Source: Verrucomicrobiota bacterium (GTDB taxonomy: Bacteria; Verrucomicrobiota; Verrucomicrobiia; CAIQCK01). From it: a stretch of DNA of 64,000 nucleotides. This document shows positions 33,295-41,858 of the stretch, piece by piece. Below the pieces are notes generated by a model. That model worked only from the letters and a program-made list of their open reading frames with translations. It had not been told where the DNA came from and did not search any database. Position 1 is the stretch's first letter. Each line of letters begins with the position of its first letter. A program made the translations under genes and the position numbers. The DNA lies in NCBI GenBank assembly GCA_026397915.1, contig JAPLTX010000024.1, positions 1 to 64,000 of the forward strand, given 5' to 3'.

Positions 33295-34119
33295 ATGAAA
33301 TCTTGTTTCTTCTTAGTTTGTCTCGCTGCATCCGCCATCTTGGCCGCTGACAACACTGTGCGCATCAAGTTCACAGACAAGTCCGAACTGGAGGGCGTTG
33401 TCAGCACCAGCATCAGCGACACCCAAGGCTTCACGCTGAAAACCAAGTTCGGCGAAACTCATTACAGTTGGAGGCAGGTTGACATCAACCATCTGCGCCA
33501 ATCCAATCCCGAACTCTACAAGTTCTACGTCCAGCAAAGCCACGGCAGCGCCGTCAACACCAGCACGGTCAAAATCAAACTCCGCGAAGGCACCGTGCTC
33601 GAAGGCGCCGTTTCCACGTCGCCCGCCGACACACAAGGTTTCAACTTCCGAACTCAATATGGCAGCCGTCATTATGAATGGACCCAAATTGATCTCGACC
33701 ATCTAAAACAAAGCAAACCTGAACTCTACCAGTTCTATCTGCAACAATCCCAGATTGACGACATCAAGACTGACGAACAAATCATCCGATTTCTCCGGGG
33801 CAAGTTCGTCTTTCGCTCCGAGAATAACAGCAACCTCAAGAACTACGGCCGGGTAATCGACCAGGTGTCCGCCGCGATGCGCACCAAACAAGTGGCCCAG
33901 CGCAACCAACAGCTCGCCACACTCGTCAGCAACAATCGGCCGGTGCTGCAAACCGTCTCCCTGCGATGCCAGATGCTCTCCGGCGCCACGCGCAACCGCG
34001 CCATCCAGACCCTGCTGATCTCTTATCGCAACGCCTTCGACGCGTTGGCGCGCACCGACTACACGAACTTCACCTACAACTACAAATTCGTCCAAGAGGC
34101 GCTCGCCGGAATGGAATAA
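33295..34119 (+). CDS. Secreted protein of unknown function with two 60-residue internal repeats
   Basis: The product has 274 residues with a signal peptide (MKSCFFLVCLAASAILAA). Two tandem segments of about 60 residues are clearly duplicated: the first holds LEGVVSTSISDTQGF and SWRQVDINHLRQSNPELYKF, the second LEGAVSTSPADTQGF and EWTQIDLDHLKQSKPELYQF. A helical C-terminal half follows. It lies on the opposite strand between tadB and tadC, splitting the pilus operon. Its base composition looks less GC-rich than its neighbours, suggesting later arrival or relaxed codon use. I do not recognise the family. Confidence 0.8.
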   Translation: MKSCFFLVCLAASAILAADNTVRIKFTDKSELEGVVSTSISDTQGFTLKTKFGETHYSWRQVDINHLRQSNPELYKFYVQQSHGSAVNTSTVKIKLREGTVLEGAVSTSPADTQGFNFRTQYGSRHYEWTQIDLDHLKQSKPELYQFYLQQSQIDDIKTDEQIIRFLRGKFVFRSENNSNLKNYGRVIDQVSAAMRTKQVAQRNQQLATLVSNNRPVLQTVSLRCQMLSGATRNRAIQTLLISYRNAFDALARTDYTNFTYNYKFVQEALAGME

Positions 34120-34142
34120 CCGGTCGCGTCAGCCTTCTTTTT

Positions 34143-35039
34143 TCAAATATCAATGTTCACGATCTTGCGGATGATCAAGTAACCGACGATCTCAAAACCG
34201 AGCGCCAGCACGATGATCATCACGCCGACCGTGGAAGTAACGAAACCGGTCATCATCGCCGGGCTGATGAAATACATCGCCGATGCCAGCAACAGCGGCA
34301 TCAAGCCGACGATCACCGCCTGCAACCGGCCCTGAGCCGTCAATGAGCGAATCTTGCCTTCCACCCGCATCCGCTCGCGGATAACGCCGGCAAGTTGATC
34401 GAACACCTCCGTCAGATTGCCACCGGTCTGGCGTGAAATCTCGATGGCGGTGATCATCAGATCGAGGTCCTGGCTGCCGACGCGTTTGCTGAGGTTCTCC
34501 ATCGCCTCCTCGAACTTCACACCCAGCCGGTGCTGGTGCAAGAACAGCCCCAGTTCCTCGCTGATCGGCCGGCGGTTTTCCTTCACCACCATGTCGAACG
34601 CCTGCAACACGCTGAAGCCGGCGCGCAGCGAGTTGCTCATCGTCTGCATCGCCTCCACCAGTTGCTCGTTGAACAGCTCCAGCCGCTTCTGCCGCATTCG
34701 CCGGATCACCCAGCGTGGAATCATAAAACCAACGGCGCCGAAGATCAGTGAGAACGCCGCCGAACCCACAAGGTGCAACGGATCCTCGAAGCTGCCCACC
34801 AGCGCGAACATGACCAGAGCAAACGATACGCCGGTGATCTGCGCCAGCGTCACCACCTGTTGCGGGTTGAGCGACAAAAACATGTCGTCGAGATGCCGGC
34901 CGGTTTCCTCGACATAAACCTCGCGATACGTCCGGGACATTTCGGCCATCCATTCGCCGAGCGCCCAGACAATGCCGGCCGCTGCCAGAAAATACAGCAA
35001 CGGCACCAGGTAATTGACGCTGAGGTCGTAGAAACTCAT
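34143..35039 (-). CDS. tadB: Tad pilus inner-membrane protein TadB
   Basis: The product has 298 residues. The T2SF domain shows as EAMQTMSNSLRAGFSVLQAF, GVKFEEAMENLSKRVGSQDL and DLMITAIEISRQTGGNLTEV, the typical TadB signature, framed by membrane helices at residues 10-30, 75-115 and 240-290. It pairs with TadC in the inner membrane. The start overlaps the end of the ATPase gene by four bases (ATGA), so the two are co-translated. Confidence 0.93.
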   Translation of the reverse strand: MSFYDLSVNYLVPLLYFLAAAGIVWALGEWMAEMSRTYREVYVEETGRHLDDMFLSLNPQQVVTLAQITGVSFALVMFALVGSFEDPLHLVGSAAFSLIFGAVGFMIPRWVIRRMRQKRLELFNEQLVEAMQTMSNSLRAGFSVLQAFDMVVKENRRPISEELGLFLHQHRLGVKFEEAMENLSKRVGSQDLDLMITAIEISRQTGGNLTEVFDQLAGVIRERMRVEGKIRSLTAQGRLQAVIVGLMPLLLASAMYFISPAMMTGFVTSTVGVMIIVLALGFEIVGYLIIRKIVNIDI

Positions 35040-36763
35040 GGAGTCGGTTGTTGCTCCTGGGTGAAGACACTGCGGTCCAGTTGCAGGCCGCGGATGCGCA
35101 CCTCGTCTATGAACGTTGGCACCGACCCGGTGGCGGTAAAGTAACCGAGCACCTTGCCCTTCGGGTCCAGCCCGGTCTGCTTGAAGATGAACATGTCCTG
35201 CATCACGATCACGTCCTTCTCCATGCCGGTGACCTCGGAAATTTTTGTGACGCGCCGCGTGCCATCGCTGAGCCGGTCAGTGTGGCAGATGATGTCCACG
35301 GCGGCGGCAATCTGCTCGCGAATGGCGCGGCTGGGCAGGTCCATGCCGGCCATCAGCACCATCGTCTCCATGCGGCTGATGGTGTCGCGTGGCGAGTTGG
35401 AGTGGACGGTCGTGAGCGAGCCGTCGTGGCCGGTGTTCATCGCCTGCAACATATCGAGCGACTCGCCGCCGCGGCACTCGCCGACGACGATGCGGTCCGG
35501 CCTCATGCGCAACGCGTTACGGACGAGGTCGCGGATGGTGACGGCGCCGCGGCCTTCGATGTTCGCCGGGCGCGCCTCCAGGCTGACGACGTGCGGTTGG
35601 TTCAGCCGCAACTCGGCGGTGTCCTCGATGGTGACGATGCGCTCGTCCTTCGGCAAATAGTTGGAGAGCACGTTGAGCAGCGTGGTTTTGCCGGAACCGG
35701 TGCCGCCGGAAATGATGATGTTCTTCCGCAGCAACACGCAGATGCGCATGAAGTCAGAGATCTGGTCCGTCATCGTGCCAAACCGGATCAGATCCGCAAC
35801 CGTGAACGGCGTCTTGGCGAACTTGCGGATGGTGATAGTTGGGCCTTTGAGCGAGAGCGGCGCGATGATGGCGTTGACGCGGCTGCCGTCGGCCAGGCGC
35901 GCGTCCACGTAGGGCGAGCTTTCGTCAATGCGCTTGCCGATCGGCGCGACGATGCGCTCAATGATCGCCAACACCTGCGCGTCATCCACGAACGTGCGCT
36001 CCGTCAGTTGGATCTTGCCGCGACGTTCCACGTAAATCTTGTCGGGGCCGTTGACCATGATTTCGGTGATCTCGCCGTCCTCCAGCAGGTCGTCGAGCGG
36101 ACCAAGGCCGATGGCTTCCTGAATGATCTCGCGCGTAATCTGAGCCGGCGGGATTGAGGCCGGAAGCTGGTCCTTGATCTCGTTGACGATGGCCGCAACG
36201 GTGGCGCGGACTTTCTCCTGCAATGATTTCGTCGCGGTCGCATTGGTGCCCACGAGCCGTTTCAAGTCGAGCCGCTTGAGCAGCTCGGTGTGAATCTGCG
36301 CCTTGAATTTCCGCATCAGCGCGCGCGCGGGATCGCCGGGCGACGGTGGCAGCTCTTCCTGGGGCGGCGCCGGCGGCGGTTTGGCCGCGGAATCGGGTTC
36401 TGCGCCGCGCTGCGGCTGGGCGTGCTGGCCGGGCGCGCCTTCTTCTTTCGGATAGTCAAGCCAGATGACACACGCGCCGATGATGACGCGCTGGCCAACG
36501 TGGATGCGAACGCGACGTTTGATGCGGACACCCTCCACATAAGTGCCGTTGGTGCTGCCAAGGTCCTCGATCTGAATGTTGTCCGGATTGTAAAGGAGCC
36601 GGGCATGCTGGCGGGAGATACCACTGTTGCTGACGCAGATGGCGCAGGCCGGATCGCTGCCGATGGAATACTCGGCCGGATGCAGACGCTGGCGAATCCG
36701 GCGCTTCTGGCCGTCCTCGGTCACTTCCACGACAAGGTCGAGTTGGTCGGTGGTCTTCGGCAT
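35036..36763 (-). CDS. tadA: FHA-CpaF fusion: Tad pilus assembly ATPase
   Basis: The product has 575 residues. The N-terminal FHA domain (about 1-105) includes YSIGSDPACAICVSNSGISR, SRQHARLLYN and GSTNGTYVEGVRI. A Pro-rich linker (110-145) leads to the CpaF/TadA ATPase: VNGPDKIYVERRGKIQLTER, Walker A GGTGSGKTTLLN near 355-366, and DRIVVGECRGGESLDMLQAM with HDGSLTTVHSN. It powers pilus extension and retraction. Typical TadA is about 420-480 residues without FHA, so the fusion adds a phosphothreonine-binding module. CpaB is 32 bp upstream; tadB overlaps downstream. Confidence 0.93.
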   Translation of the reverse strand: MPKTTDQLDLVVEVTEDGQKRRIRQRLHPAEYSIGSDPACAICVSNSGISRQHARLLYNPDNIQIEDLGSTNGTYVEGVRIKRRVRIHVGQRVIIGACVIWLDYPKEEGAPGQHAQPQRGAEPDSAAKPPPAPPQEELPPSPGDPARALMRKFKAQIHTELLKRLDLKRLVGTNATATKSLQEKVRATVAAIVNEIKDQLPASIPPAQITREIIQEAIGLGPLDDLLEDGEITEIMVNGPDKIYVERRGKIQLTERTFVDDAQVLAIIERIVAPIGKRIDESSPYVDARLADGSRVNAIIAPLSLKGPTITIRKFAKTPFTVADLIRFGTMTDQISDFMRICVLLRKNIIISGGTGSGKTTLLNVLSNYLPKDERIVTIEDTAELRLNQPHVVSLEARPANIEGRGAVTIRDLVRNALRMRPDRIVVGECRGGESLDMLQAMNTGHDGSLTTVHSNSPRDTISRMETMVLMAGMDLPSRAIREQIAAAVDIICHTDRLSDGTRRVTKISEVTGMEKDVIVMQDMFIFKQTGLDPKGKVLGYFTATGSVPTFIDEVRIRGLQLDRSVFTQEQQPTP

Positions 36764-36795
36764 GTCAGGCGATGGCTCGGAACGGTGTTGCGGGT

Positions 36796-37683
36796 TCAGC
36801 GGCCCAGCCTCGGTAACGGCGTTGTTCTCGGCGCAGCCGTGACCGGCACGGGCGATGACGGCGAAAGCAACTGCGGGTGCAACCGCTGCTGGCGGACCCG
36901 GTTCAATTCGTTGAAGTTCTTCTCCAGCTTCTGGAAGTCCACGTTCTCCAGTTGCTGCTCGACGGAAACATCCTCGCGGTTGCGCAACGAGAGCGCGAGG
37001 CGGCCTTTCTGGTGCGCAAACACCAACATTTCCGCTTCGCGCGGTGTCACGCCCACCGTCACGGACGAATACTGGCTGCCGAACCGGTCGGCTCCTCCCT
37101 GCATCTCCGACGGACGCCGGCTCATGATCTGACCGGTGGCCAGCACGGTGACATCCTGCAGGATGGTGAGTGTGACGGTGTCGGAAAGCTGCTGGCCGCC
37201 AGCCGTCGCGCCGCCCTTGGTGGCGCCGGGAAAGGTGAAGGTGCCGATGATGTCCACGTGATCGTTCGGTTTCACGTGGCCGCTGACGGCGGCGGTGCTG
37301 TCCACTGGAATGGCCACGGCCCGCTCGCCGAGCTTGATCATGCCCGACATGCCACCGACGCCACCGTAGGGCATGTCCACGTCGCTCCAGAGGATCGGCT
37401 GTTCCTTCTCAATGAATACGCGCGTCTTCTTGCCGACCAGCTCGGTGTATTCGTCGGGCAGAACGGCGCGACCGGTGACATTCTTGGCAAAGACCGTCAT
37501 TGCGCCAATGTCGCCCATCGTGAGCACGGTGCCGACGGGGATGTTGCGCGCGGCAGCCACGACCCGGACCTGCGCGAACTGCGACAGGAACTTGGTCTTG
37601 AAGTTCTCGAAGTTCTGCTTCGAGAGAACGAAGGCGGCAATGCCCGCCAACAACGCGGCGAGGAGGATTATTTTCTGTTTCAT
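36796..37683 (-). CDS. cpaB: Flp pilus assembly protein CpaB/RcpC
   Basis: The product has 295 residues. An N-terminal hydrophobic anchor (IILLAALLAGIAAFVLSKQ) precedes an SAF-like domain (VVAAARNIPVGTVLTMGDIG) and the RcpC/CpaB domain (GERAVAIPVDSTAAVSGHVK, PNDHVDIIGTF, TLTILQDVTVLATGQ). CpaB is a periplasmic partner of the Tad secretin. The secretin gene usually lies next to it but is absent here. The start overlaps the upstream stop by four bases. Confidence 0.92.
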   Translation of the reverse strand: MKQKIILLAALLAGIAAFVLSKQNFENFKTKFLSQFAQVRVVAAARNIPVGTVLTMGDIGAMTVFAKNVTGRAVLPDEYTELVGKKTRVFIEKEQPILWSDVDMPYGGVGGMSGMIKLGERAVAIPVDSTAAVSGHVKPNDHVDIIGTFTFPGATKGGATAGGQQLSDTVTLTILQDVTVLATGQIMSRRPSEMQGGADRFGSQYSSVTVGVTPREAEMLVFAHQKGRLALSLRNREDVSVEQQLENVDFQKLEKNFNELNRVRQQRLHPQLLSPSSPVPVTAAPRTTPLPRLGR

Positions 37684-38408
37684 AGCGAAGAGCGGCGGAT
37701 CAATAACGTGACAGTCAGTTCTCCGGTTTTCTCATCGGTCTGGGCGCTCACCGTGCAATTCAACGCGCCGCGGCGATACATCACCGGCGCGCTGCGCCCG
37801 CCCATTGGCTCCCAGCCGTTGGACGGCAGGCTTTGCGCGTAAAACTGGCGCGCAGTTTCCGGCGTGCCGGTGGCGCGATAGACGACAATCGTCGTCTTGG
37901 TCTTCTGGTCTTCCATGTGATAGACCAGCCGCCCGCCGGGAAACTGCGGGAGGTTGGGCAACGCGGGGTCGGGAGCCTGACCGCTCGCCGTCGTGGCGTT
38001 GAAGCGGGCAACGTCCTCCCACTTTTGCCGCACGGCAAACACCATCGTCTTGCCGGTGCCGGCCGAGGTGACGATCATGCGCGTCAGTTCCTCCTTCGAG
38101 GTTAGCACGCCCACCGCGCCGTCGTCGCCGCTGGGGATGGCGACGTTGAACTGTCGCGCGCGCAGGCCGCTCTCCAACCGGTTGGCGACCACGCCCGGCG
38201 GCAGGTCGCCGCCGTAAACTTCCAACACGGCGTCGCTGCCGTTGATTTTGTATTCGGTGCGATACATTTGCTTCAGCCCGATTTCTTCGGAAACCTCCGC
38301 CAATGGCGCGCCGCCACCACCGAGGAAAACGCGCGCATTGACACCAGTGGCCAGCATGGCCATTGCCAGCGCCGCGGGAAAGCAAATTCTTTGGTGGAGG
38401 CGAGTCAC
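37680..38408 (-). CDS. Secreted hypothetical protein in the Tad operon
   Basis: The product has 242 residues and begins with GTG, overlapping the upstream stop (GTGA). A signal peptide is followed by a Gly-rich stretch (FLGGGGAPLAEVSEEIGLKQ). The rest is alpha/beta with VLEVYGGDLPPGVVANRLES, MVFAVRQKWEDV and QFYAQSLPSNGWEPMGGRSA, the last part resembling the small domains that sense or bind in envelope proteins. I do not recognise a family. Its place between the TadE-like gene and cpaB suggests a periplasmic accessory role in pilus assembly. Confidence 0.75.
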   Translation of the reverse strand: MTRLHQRICFPAALAMAMLATGVNARVFLGGGGAPLAEVSEEIGLKQMYRTEYKINGSDAVLEVYGGDLPPGVVANRLESGLRARQFNVAIPSGDDGAVGVLTSKEELTRMIVTSAGTGKTMVFAVRQKWEDVARFNATTASGQAPDPALPNLPQFPGGRLVYHMEDQKTKTTIVVYRATGTPETARQFYAQSLPSNGWEPMGGRSAPVMYRRGALNCTVSAQTDEKTGELTVTLLIRRSSL

Positions 38409-39058
38409 TGCAATCCAGAGAGCGGCGGAAGGAAAACATGGCTTCGCAGATAGAGCAGCGTAGTGGGCCCATAAACCAGCGCCTGCAACCCGCTGCCAAA
38501 ATCCACCACCATGCCGTTGCCACGGTCAATCCGGCCAAGCGCAAATCGGTCTGTGTTCGGTGTGCTCTCGCCAATCAACCAGCCACTCGTGTCCGTCTGC
38601 CCTAGTGCTTGCGCAAAGACTGGCTGGCTCCTTAGGTAGGACGCGGTGTAATTCTGGTATTCAATGTAGGGATTGCCAGCAATAGACTGGTTCAATACTT
38701 GTTGGGCGGTAGCGTTGAACGCCGCCCGACTGCCTTGCGTCTGCGTATCCCCAACCGTGTAGCTTACACCGTCAAGACCAAGCTCCTGCATCCGTCGCGA
38801 ATTCCTATAGAAGTCATTGTCCCAGTCTTTGATGAACGCCTGCGGCGCCGAGTTCTGTGCAGTCGCGGCGCTATTTGGGGAAATGGCCTGGCTCCAAGCC
38901 AGACCCGCCGCTTCATTCATCGAACTGAGCCAGTGGAAGCCGCCTTCGCCAAACGTGATGATCCCCACGAGGATCGCCACCATCGCGATGATCCCGATCA
39001 GCAACTCCAACATGGCCTGGCCTGCTTGCAGTTGTCGTTTCATGTTTGCACTCATCAT
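38405..39058 (-). CDS. TadE-like pseudopilin
   Basis: The product has 217 residues. The ATG at 39058 shares a base with the preceding TGA, which fixes the start; a longer frame to 39352 lies inside the upstream gene. The N-terminus MMSANMKRQLQAGQAMLELL, then IGIIAMVAILVGIITFGEGG, has the short charged leader, Gly-Gln-Ala-Met-Leu-Glu site and hydrophobic helix of TadE/TadG minor pilins. The C-terminal domain is Tyr/Asn/Gln-rich and soluble. It is probably processed by a prepilin peptidase not in this window. Confidence 0.78.
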   Translation of the reverse strand: MMSANMKRQLQAGQAMLELLIGIIAMVAILVGIITFGEGGFHWLSSMNEAAGLAWSQAISPNSAATAQNSAPQAFIKDWDNDFYRNSRRMQELGLDGVSYTVGDTQTQGSRAAFNATAQQVLNQSIAGNPYIEYQNYTASYLRSQPVFAQALGQTDTSGWLIGESTPNTDRFALGRIDRGNGMVVDFGSGLQALVYGPTTLLYLRSHVFLPPLSGLQ

Positions 39059-40800
39059 CAGTGATTGGGGCCGCCGCCCGAGCCGCCACCGCTGTGACCC
39101 GCACAAGGATTGGAGTTGGTCTGGCTGTTCCACCAGTTCTGGCCGATCTGGCGAAACGCAGGATTCTCCCAAATCCGCAGTTCGTTGCAAAAGGTGCAGC
39201 CGCCCGGCAATGGCGCCAGCCCTTGTTGCGTGTAGGTTGGAACATGGAAGATCACGTGCTGGATCCAACCCGGATCGAAACTGCCGCCGCCGGACGAAAC
39301 CGCCAGCGGAATCAATCGCACGTCGGTGAACACCGGTAGCACCACCGGGCATTGGGTCGGTGGCGTGCTGTCATCAATGGAGCCGAACGACCGCGCCGCT
39401 GCTGACGCTACGATGCCGCCGCCGGCGGTGGTGTTCGCGTTGCGGAGCGACCAGAGATTGCCCAAGGCTCCCTGCAACTCTTGCCGCGGATCGGTATTGT
39501 TGTTCGGAGACGGCAGTTTGTTCGGCATCCAATTCAGATTGCCAGAACCGTAGTTCGGCACGGCCATCGTCACGCTCGCTGCCGCCTGCGATATCCAGAC
39601 CGAGTCAGCGTTCTGATAGCTGTAGTTGAACTGCGGCTTGACCGTGCCTACCAGCAACTGCCCCATGACCGTGGCATCCCACTGGGCATTCCAACCGCTT
39701 CGATAAACGGCCCAGTTGAGCGGCACGTAGGCGGGCGCGGTGCTGTTATCGAACCGCGGCAGATTATTCGTGTCGTGGAATCCATACACGGGCCAGTTGT
39801 CTCCGCCCGGCCAGTTGGGATTCACCGCCAACCCGCGATTGCTCAGTTGGTTCTGAATCGCCGTGGTCAGGTTGCCAAGGGCTGTCGTATCAACGCTCCC
39901 GACCAAACGCCCCATGTAGGTATCTCTCTGAGGCATGAGTTCCAGGTTCAGAAACGCGAACGGACTCAATCCGTAACCATCGGTGCGAAGAGTCACCGGT
40001 CCCCAGAATGTCCAGTCCGTATAAATCCACAACAGCGGCTTCAGGAAACACCAGTCCTGACCAGCAATCGCACCGTAGAACGCGCGATTGGCCAGATACT
40101 GCTGGGCGTAAGGTGTGGCCTGACTCCAGTCCAACAGGTTGCCAACGTTGTCCGCGTTGCCCCAGATGTTCGGTAGCGCCGCCACGCCTTGGTCAGCGAT
40201 TTCCTGGCATAACGTGGCGAAGTCCGTCAGCAACTCCTGCCGCTCCTGCATGTCGGTGGGGTTGTTCGGGTCGAAGACCGGCCACCAGAGCCAGCGATCG
40301 TTGAGGATATTCGGGTTCCCCGCGTTTTGTTGCACGAACTGGGCGATATCGGAAAATATGGTGGCGTAGGCGGGAATGGCGTGCATGCCGTTGAGCTTGG
40401 CCGCCTGCTCAGCGTAGAGCACACCCATCATTGGCCCGGTAAGGGCGATCTTCGCCTGCAACTTGTCCAGCGCCGAGAACAGCGGCTGGTAATAGCCCTG
40501 TTGGTTTGGGTTGAATCCGCTCAGAGTGTTGCCGAACGGCAACGGCCCTTCGGTGACGATCTGGGTGGTGACCTTCATCAGGTTGATCTCGCCGATGGCG
40601 TTCAGCGACGAGACCTGCCAGCGCGCACCCGTCAACGCCGCCGAGTCGCTGCTGTTCTGCGCGCGCACGCGCTGCACAACGACGTGCTGCGTGTCATAGA
40701 CTGAGAACGCCACAAACGTCAGGATGATCATGATCATCATCATGAAAATCAGCGTCTGGCCGCGGTGCGATCCGGTTGGATGGAGCGATGCGGGCTTCAT
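39058..40800 (-). CDS. TadG-like large pseudopilin
   Basis: The product has 580 residues. The start at 40800 overlaps the tadE stop (ATGA). HRGQTLIFMMMIMIILTFVA and FSVYDTQHVVVQRVRAQNSS match the N-terminal helix of TadG-like proteins, followed by DSAALTGARWQVSSLN, the usual diagnostic segment. The long C-terminal part is rich in Trp, Asn, Gln and Pro and appears exposed; it ends with a CTFC pair and a Gly/Ser tail (GHSGGGSGGGPNH). It may cap the pilus or contact surfaces. Confidence 0.82.
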   Translation of the reverse strand: MKPASLHPTGSHRGQTLIFMMMIMIILTFVAFSVYDTQHVVVQRVRAQNSSDSAALTGARWQVSSLNAIGEINLMKVTTQIVTEGPLPFGNTLSGFNPNQQGYYQPLFSALDKLQAKIALTGPMMGVLYAEQAAKLNGMHAIPAYATIFSDIAQFVQQNAGNPNILNDRWLWWPVFDPNNPTDMQERQELLTDFATLCQEIADQGVAALPNIWGNADNVGNLLDWSQATPYAQQYLANRAFYGAIAGQDWCFLKPLLWIYTDWTFWGPVTLRTDGYGLSPFAFLNLELMPQRDTYMGRLVGSVDTTALGNLTTAIQNQLSNRGLAVNPNWPGGDNWPVYGFHDTNNLPRFDNSTAPAYVPLNWAVYRSGWNAQWDATVMGQLLVGTVKPQFNYSYQNADSVWISQAAASVTMAVPNYGSGNLNWMPNKLPSPNNNTDPRQELQGALGNLWSLRNANTTAGGGIVASAAARSFGSIDDSTPPTQCPVVLPVFTDVRLIPLAVSSGGGSFDPGWIQHVIFHVPTYTQQGLAPLPGGCTFCNELRIWENPAFRQIGQNWWNSQTNSNPCAGHSGGGSGGGPNH

Positions 40801-41390
40801 TGCAGGTAAAACGTATAGTGCCACGCCATGTCGGTCTTGATGTTGCCCATCATCTGAACTGTGGCGTTGGTCCCCCGATTAAGACGGTAGTAAGCGCCCG
40901 CCATCGGCATCTCCAACGGATGCTCCTGAACGTGCGTCTCCTCCAGCATGTTGGCGCTGGGCACGTTGGGCAGGATGGTTGGTCGCATGTTGTATTGGTC
41001 CCAGTAGGTGTAATTCAAGTTCCCCGTCGGGTCTTGCCGCAGGTAGAGAGGAATGAGCATTGTCTCAGTGCCCAGTTGTTGCATCTGTTGGTTGGCGCCA
41101 CTCCAGTTTTGATTGGGTGCCAACATTGTGCCGGACGCCGGGATGGCTGCTACCCGATAGGAGCGCAGATAAAGCTCCGGCAAAAAACCCACCGTGGCCG
41201 ACCGTGCTGTGGCGAACGACGCAAACTGCAGCACGCGCTCGTGGTTGTAGAGCAGTGCCGCCTGCAAGAACCCCCAGAAAATAAGGCAGAGGAGCATGAT
41301 CACAAAAACCGACTCGACCATGGCTTGCCCCCAAGCGGCCCGACTCGCGCCTTTCCGCAGCAATCGCCTATGGTCCCGACGCCGTGTCAT
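40797..41390 (-). CDS. tadE: TadE-family pseudopilin
   Basis: The product has 197 residues. The basic leader (MTRRRDHRRLLRKGASRAAW) ends in GQAMVESVFVIMLLCLIFWG, with the Gly/Gln-x-x-x-Glu processing site and helix of TadE. The ATG at 41390 has AGAGGAG directly upstream and is preferred to a TTG at 41411. The C-terminal domain has the Asn/Gln/Tyr-rich look of minor pilins. It begins the overlapping gene chain and follows the repeat array at 41429-41488. Confidence 0.85.
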   Translation of the reverse strand: MTRRRDHRRLLRKGASRAAWGQAMVESVFVIMLLCLIFWGFLQAALLYNHERVLQFASFATARSATVGFLPELYLRSYRVAAIPASGTMLAPNQNWSGANQQMQQLGTETMLIPLYLRQDPTGNLNYTYWDQYNMRPTILPNVPSANMLEETHVQEHPLEMPMAGAYYRLNRGTNATVQMMGNIKTDMAWHYTFYLQ

Positions 41391-41428
41391 GCTCCTCTGC
41401 CGTGATGCCAAATCAAACCGGTATACTC

Positions 41429-41488
41429 CGGCTTGATTAGGTTTGATTTACCTTGATTAGGTTTGACTGGGCTTGACTAGGTTTGACC
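41429..41488 (-). repeat. Six tandem decamers between flp and tadE
   Basis: On the minus strand, six consecutive 10-mers share the consensus ARTCAARCCY: GGTCAAACCT, AGTCAAGCCC, AGTCAAACCT, AATCAAGGTA, AATCAAACCT and AATCAAGCCG. Alternate units are more alike, giving a 20-bp higher-order period. A CCGGAGTATACCGG near-palindrome follows. The 10-bp spacing puts every TCAA on the same DNA face, as in multi-site operators. The array lies wholly within the 115-bp flp-tadE gap, so it could control expression of the operon after the pilin, or act as RNA. Confidence 0.7.
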
Positions 41489-41505
41489 AAGCCAAACAAG
41501 GCAAA

Positions 41506-41775
41506 CTAGGAACCCGAGCCGGACTGTATGCCACCTTCTTGAAGGTTCTTCAGCACGTCTGCGGACTTGTTCGCTTGTATGTCCGCCGTCGCGGCCGCTG
41601 CATTCGCGCCGTTGTCAAACGTCGAGACCGTGCCTGCCAGCTTCGTTCGGAGTGTATCGCTGAAGATACCGAAGATCGCCAGCGCGGCCAGCGCCACCAC
41701 CACCACAATGACGATATACTCCGTCATCGTCTGGCCGGATTTCCTTGTTGGTAACCACTTGATAGTCTTGTTCAT
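41506..41775 (-). CDS. flp: Flp-type major pilin
   Basis: The product has 89 residues. A short basic leader (MNKTIKWLPTRKSG) ends at a prepilin peptidase site before QTMTEYIVIVVVVALAALAI, with the Glu-Tyr pair that defines Flp pilins. The C-terminal 45 residues are Ala/Asn/Gly/Ser-rich. The ATG at 41775 is preceded by AAGGTGAG; a GTG at 41787 is an alternative. Flp pilins form bundled adhesive fibres. The gene is followed by the decamer array and the pseudopilin genes. Confidence 0.92.
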   Translation of the reverse strand: MNKTIKWLPTRKSGQTMTEYIVIVVVVALAALAIFGIFSDTLRTKLAGTVSTFDNGANAAAATADIQANKSADVLKNLQEGGIQSGSGS

Positions 41776-41858
41776 GTTCACTCTCACCTTCTTTATTCGC
41801 TTTTTATGCGATTTGTTTTCTGCCTTGGTTCCGGCCGGCGTCAGTGCCGGCGCGAAGT

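Noticed and set aside
41429..41510. Short repeats near the pilin gene as a CRISPR or attachment site
   Set aside because: Units are contiguous 10-mers with no spacers, and no integrase or cas gene is near; a regulator array fits better.
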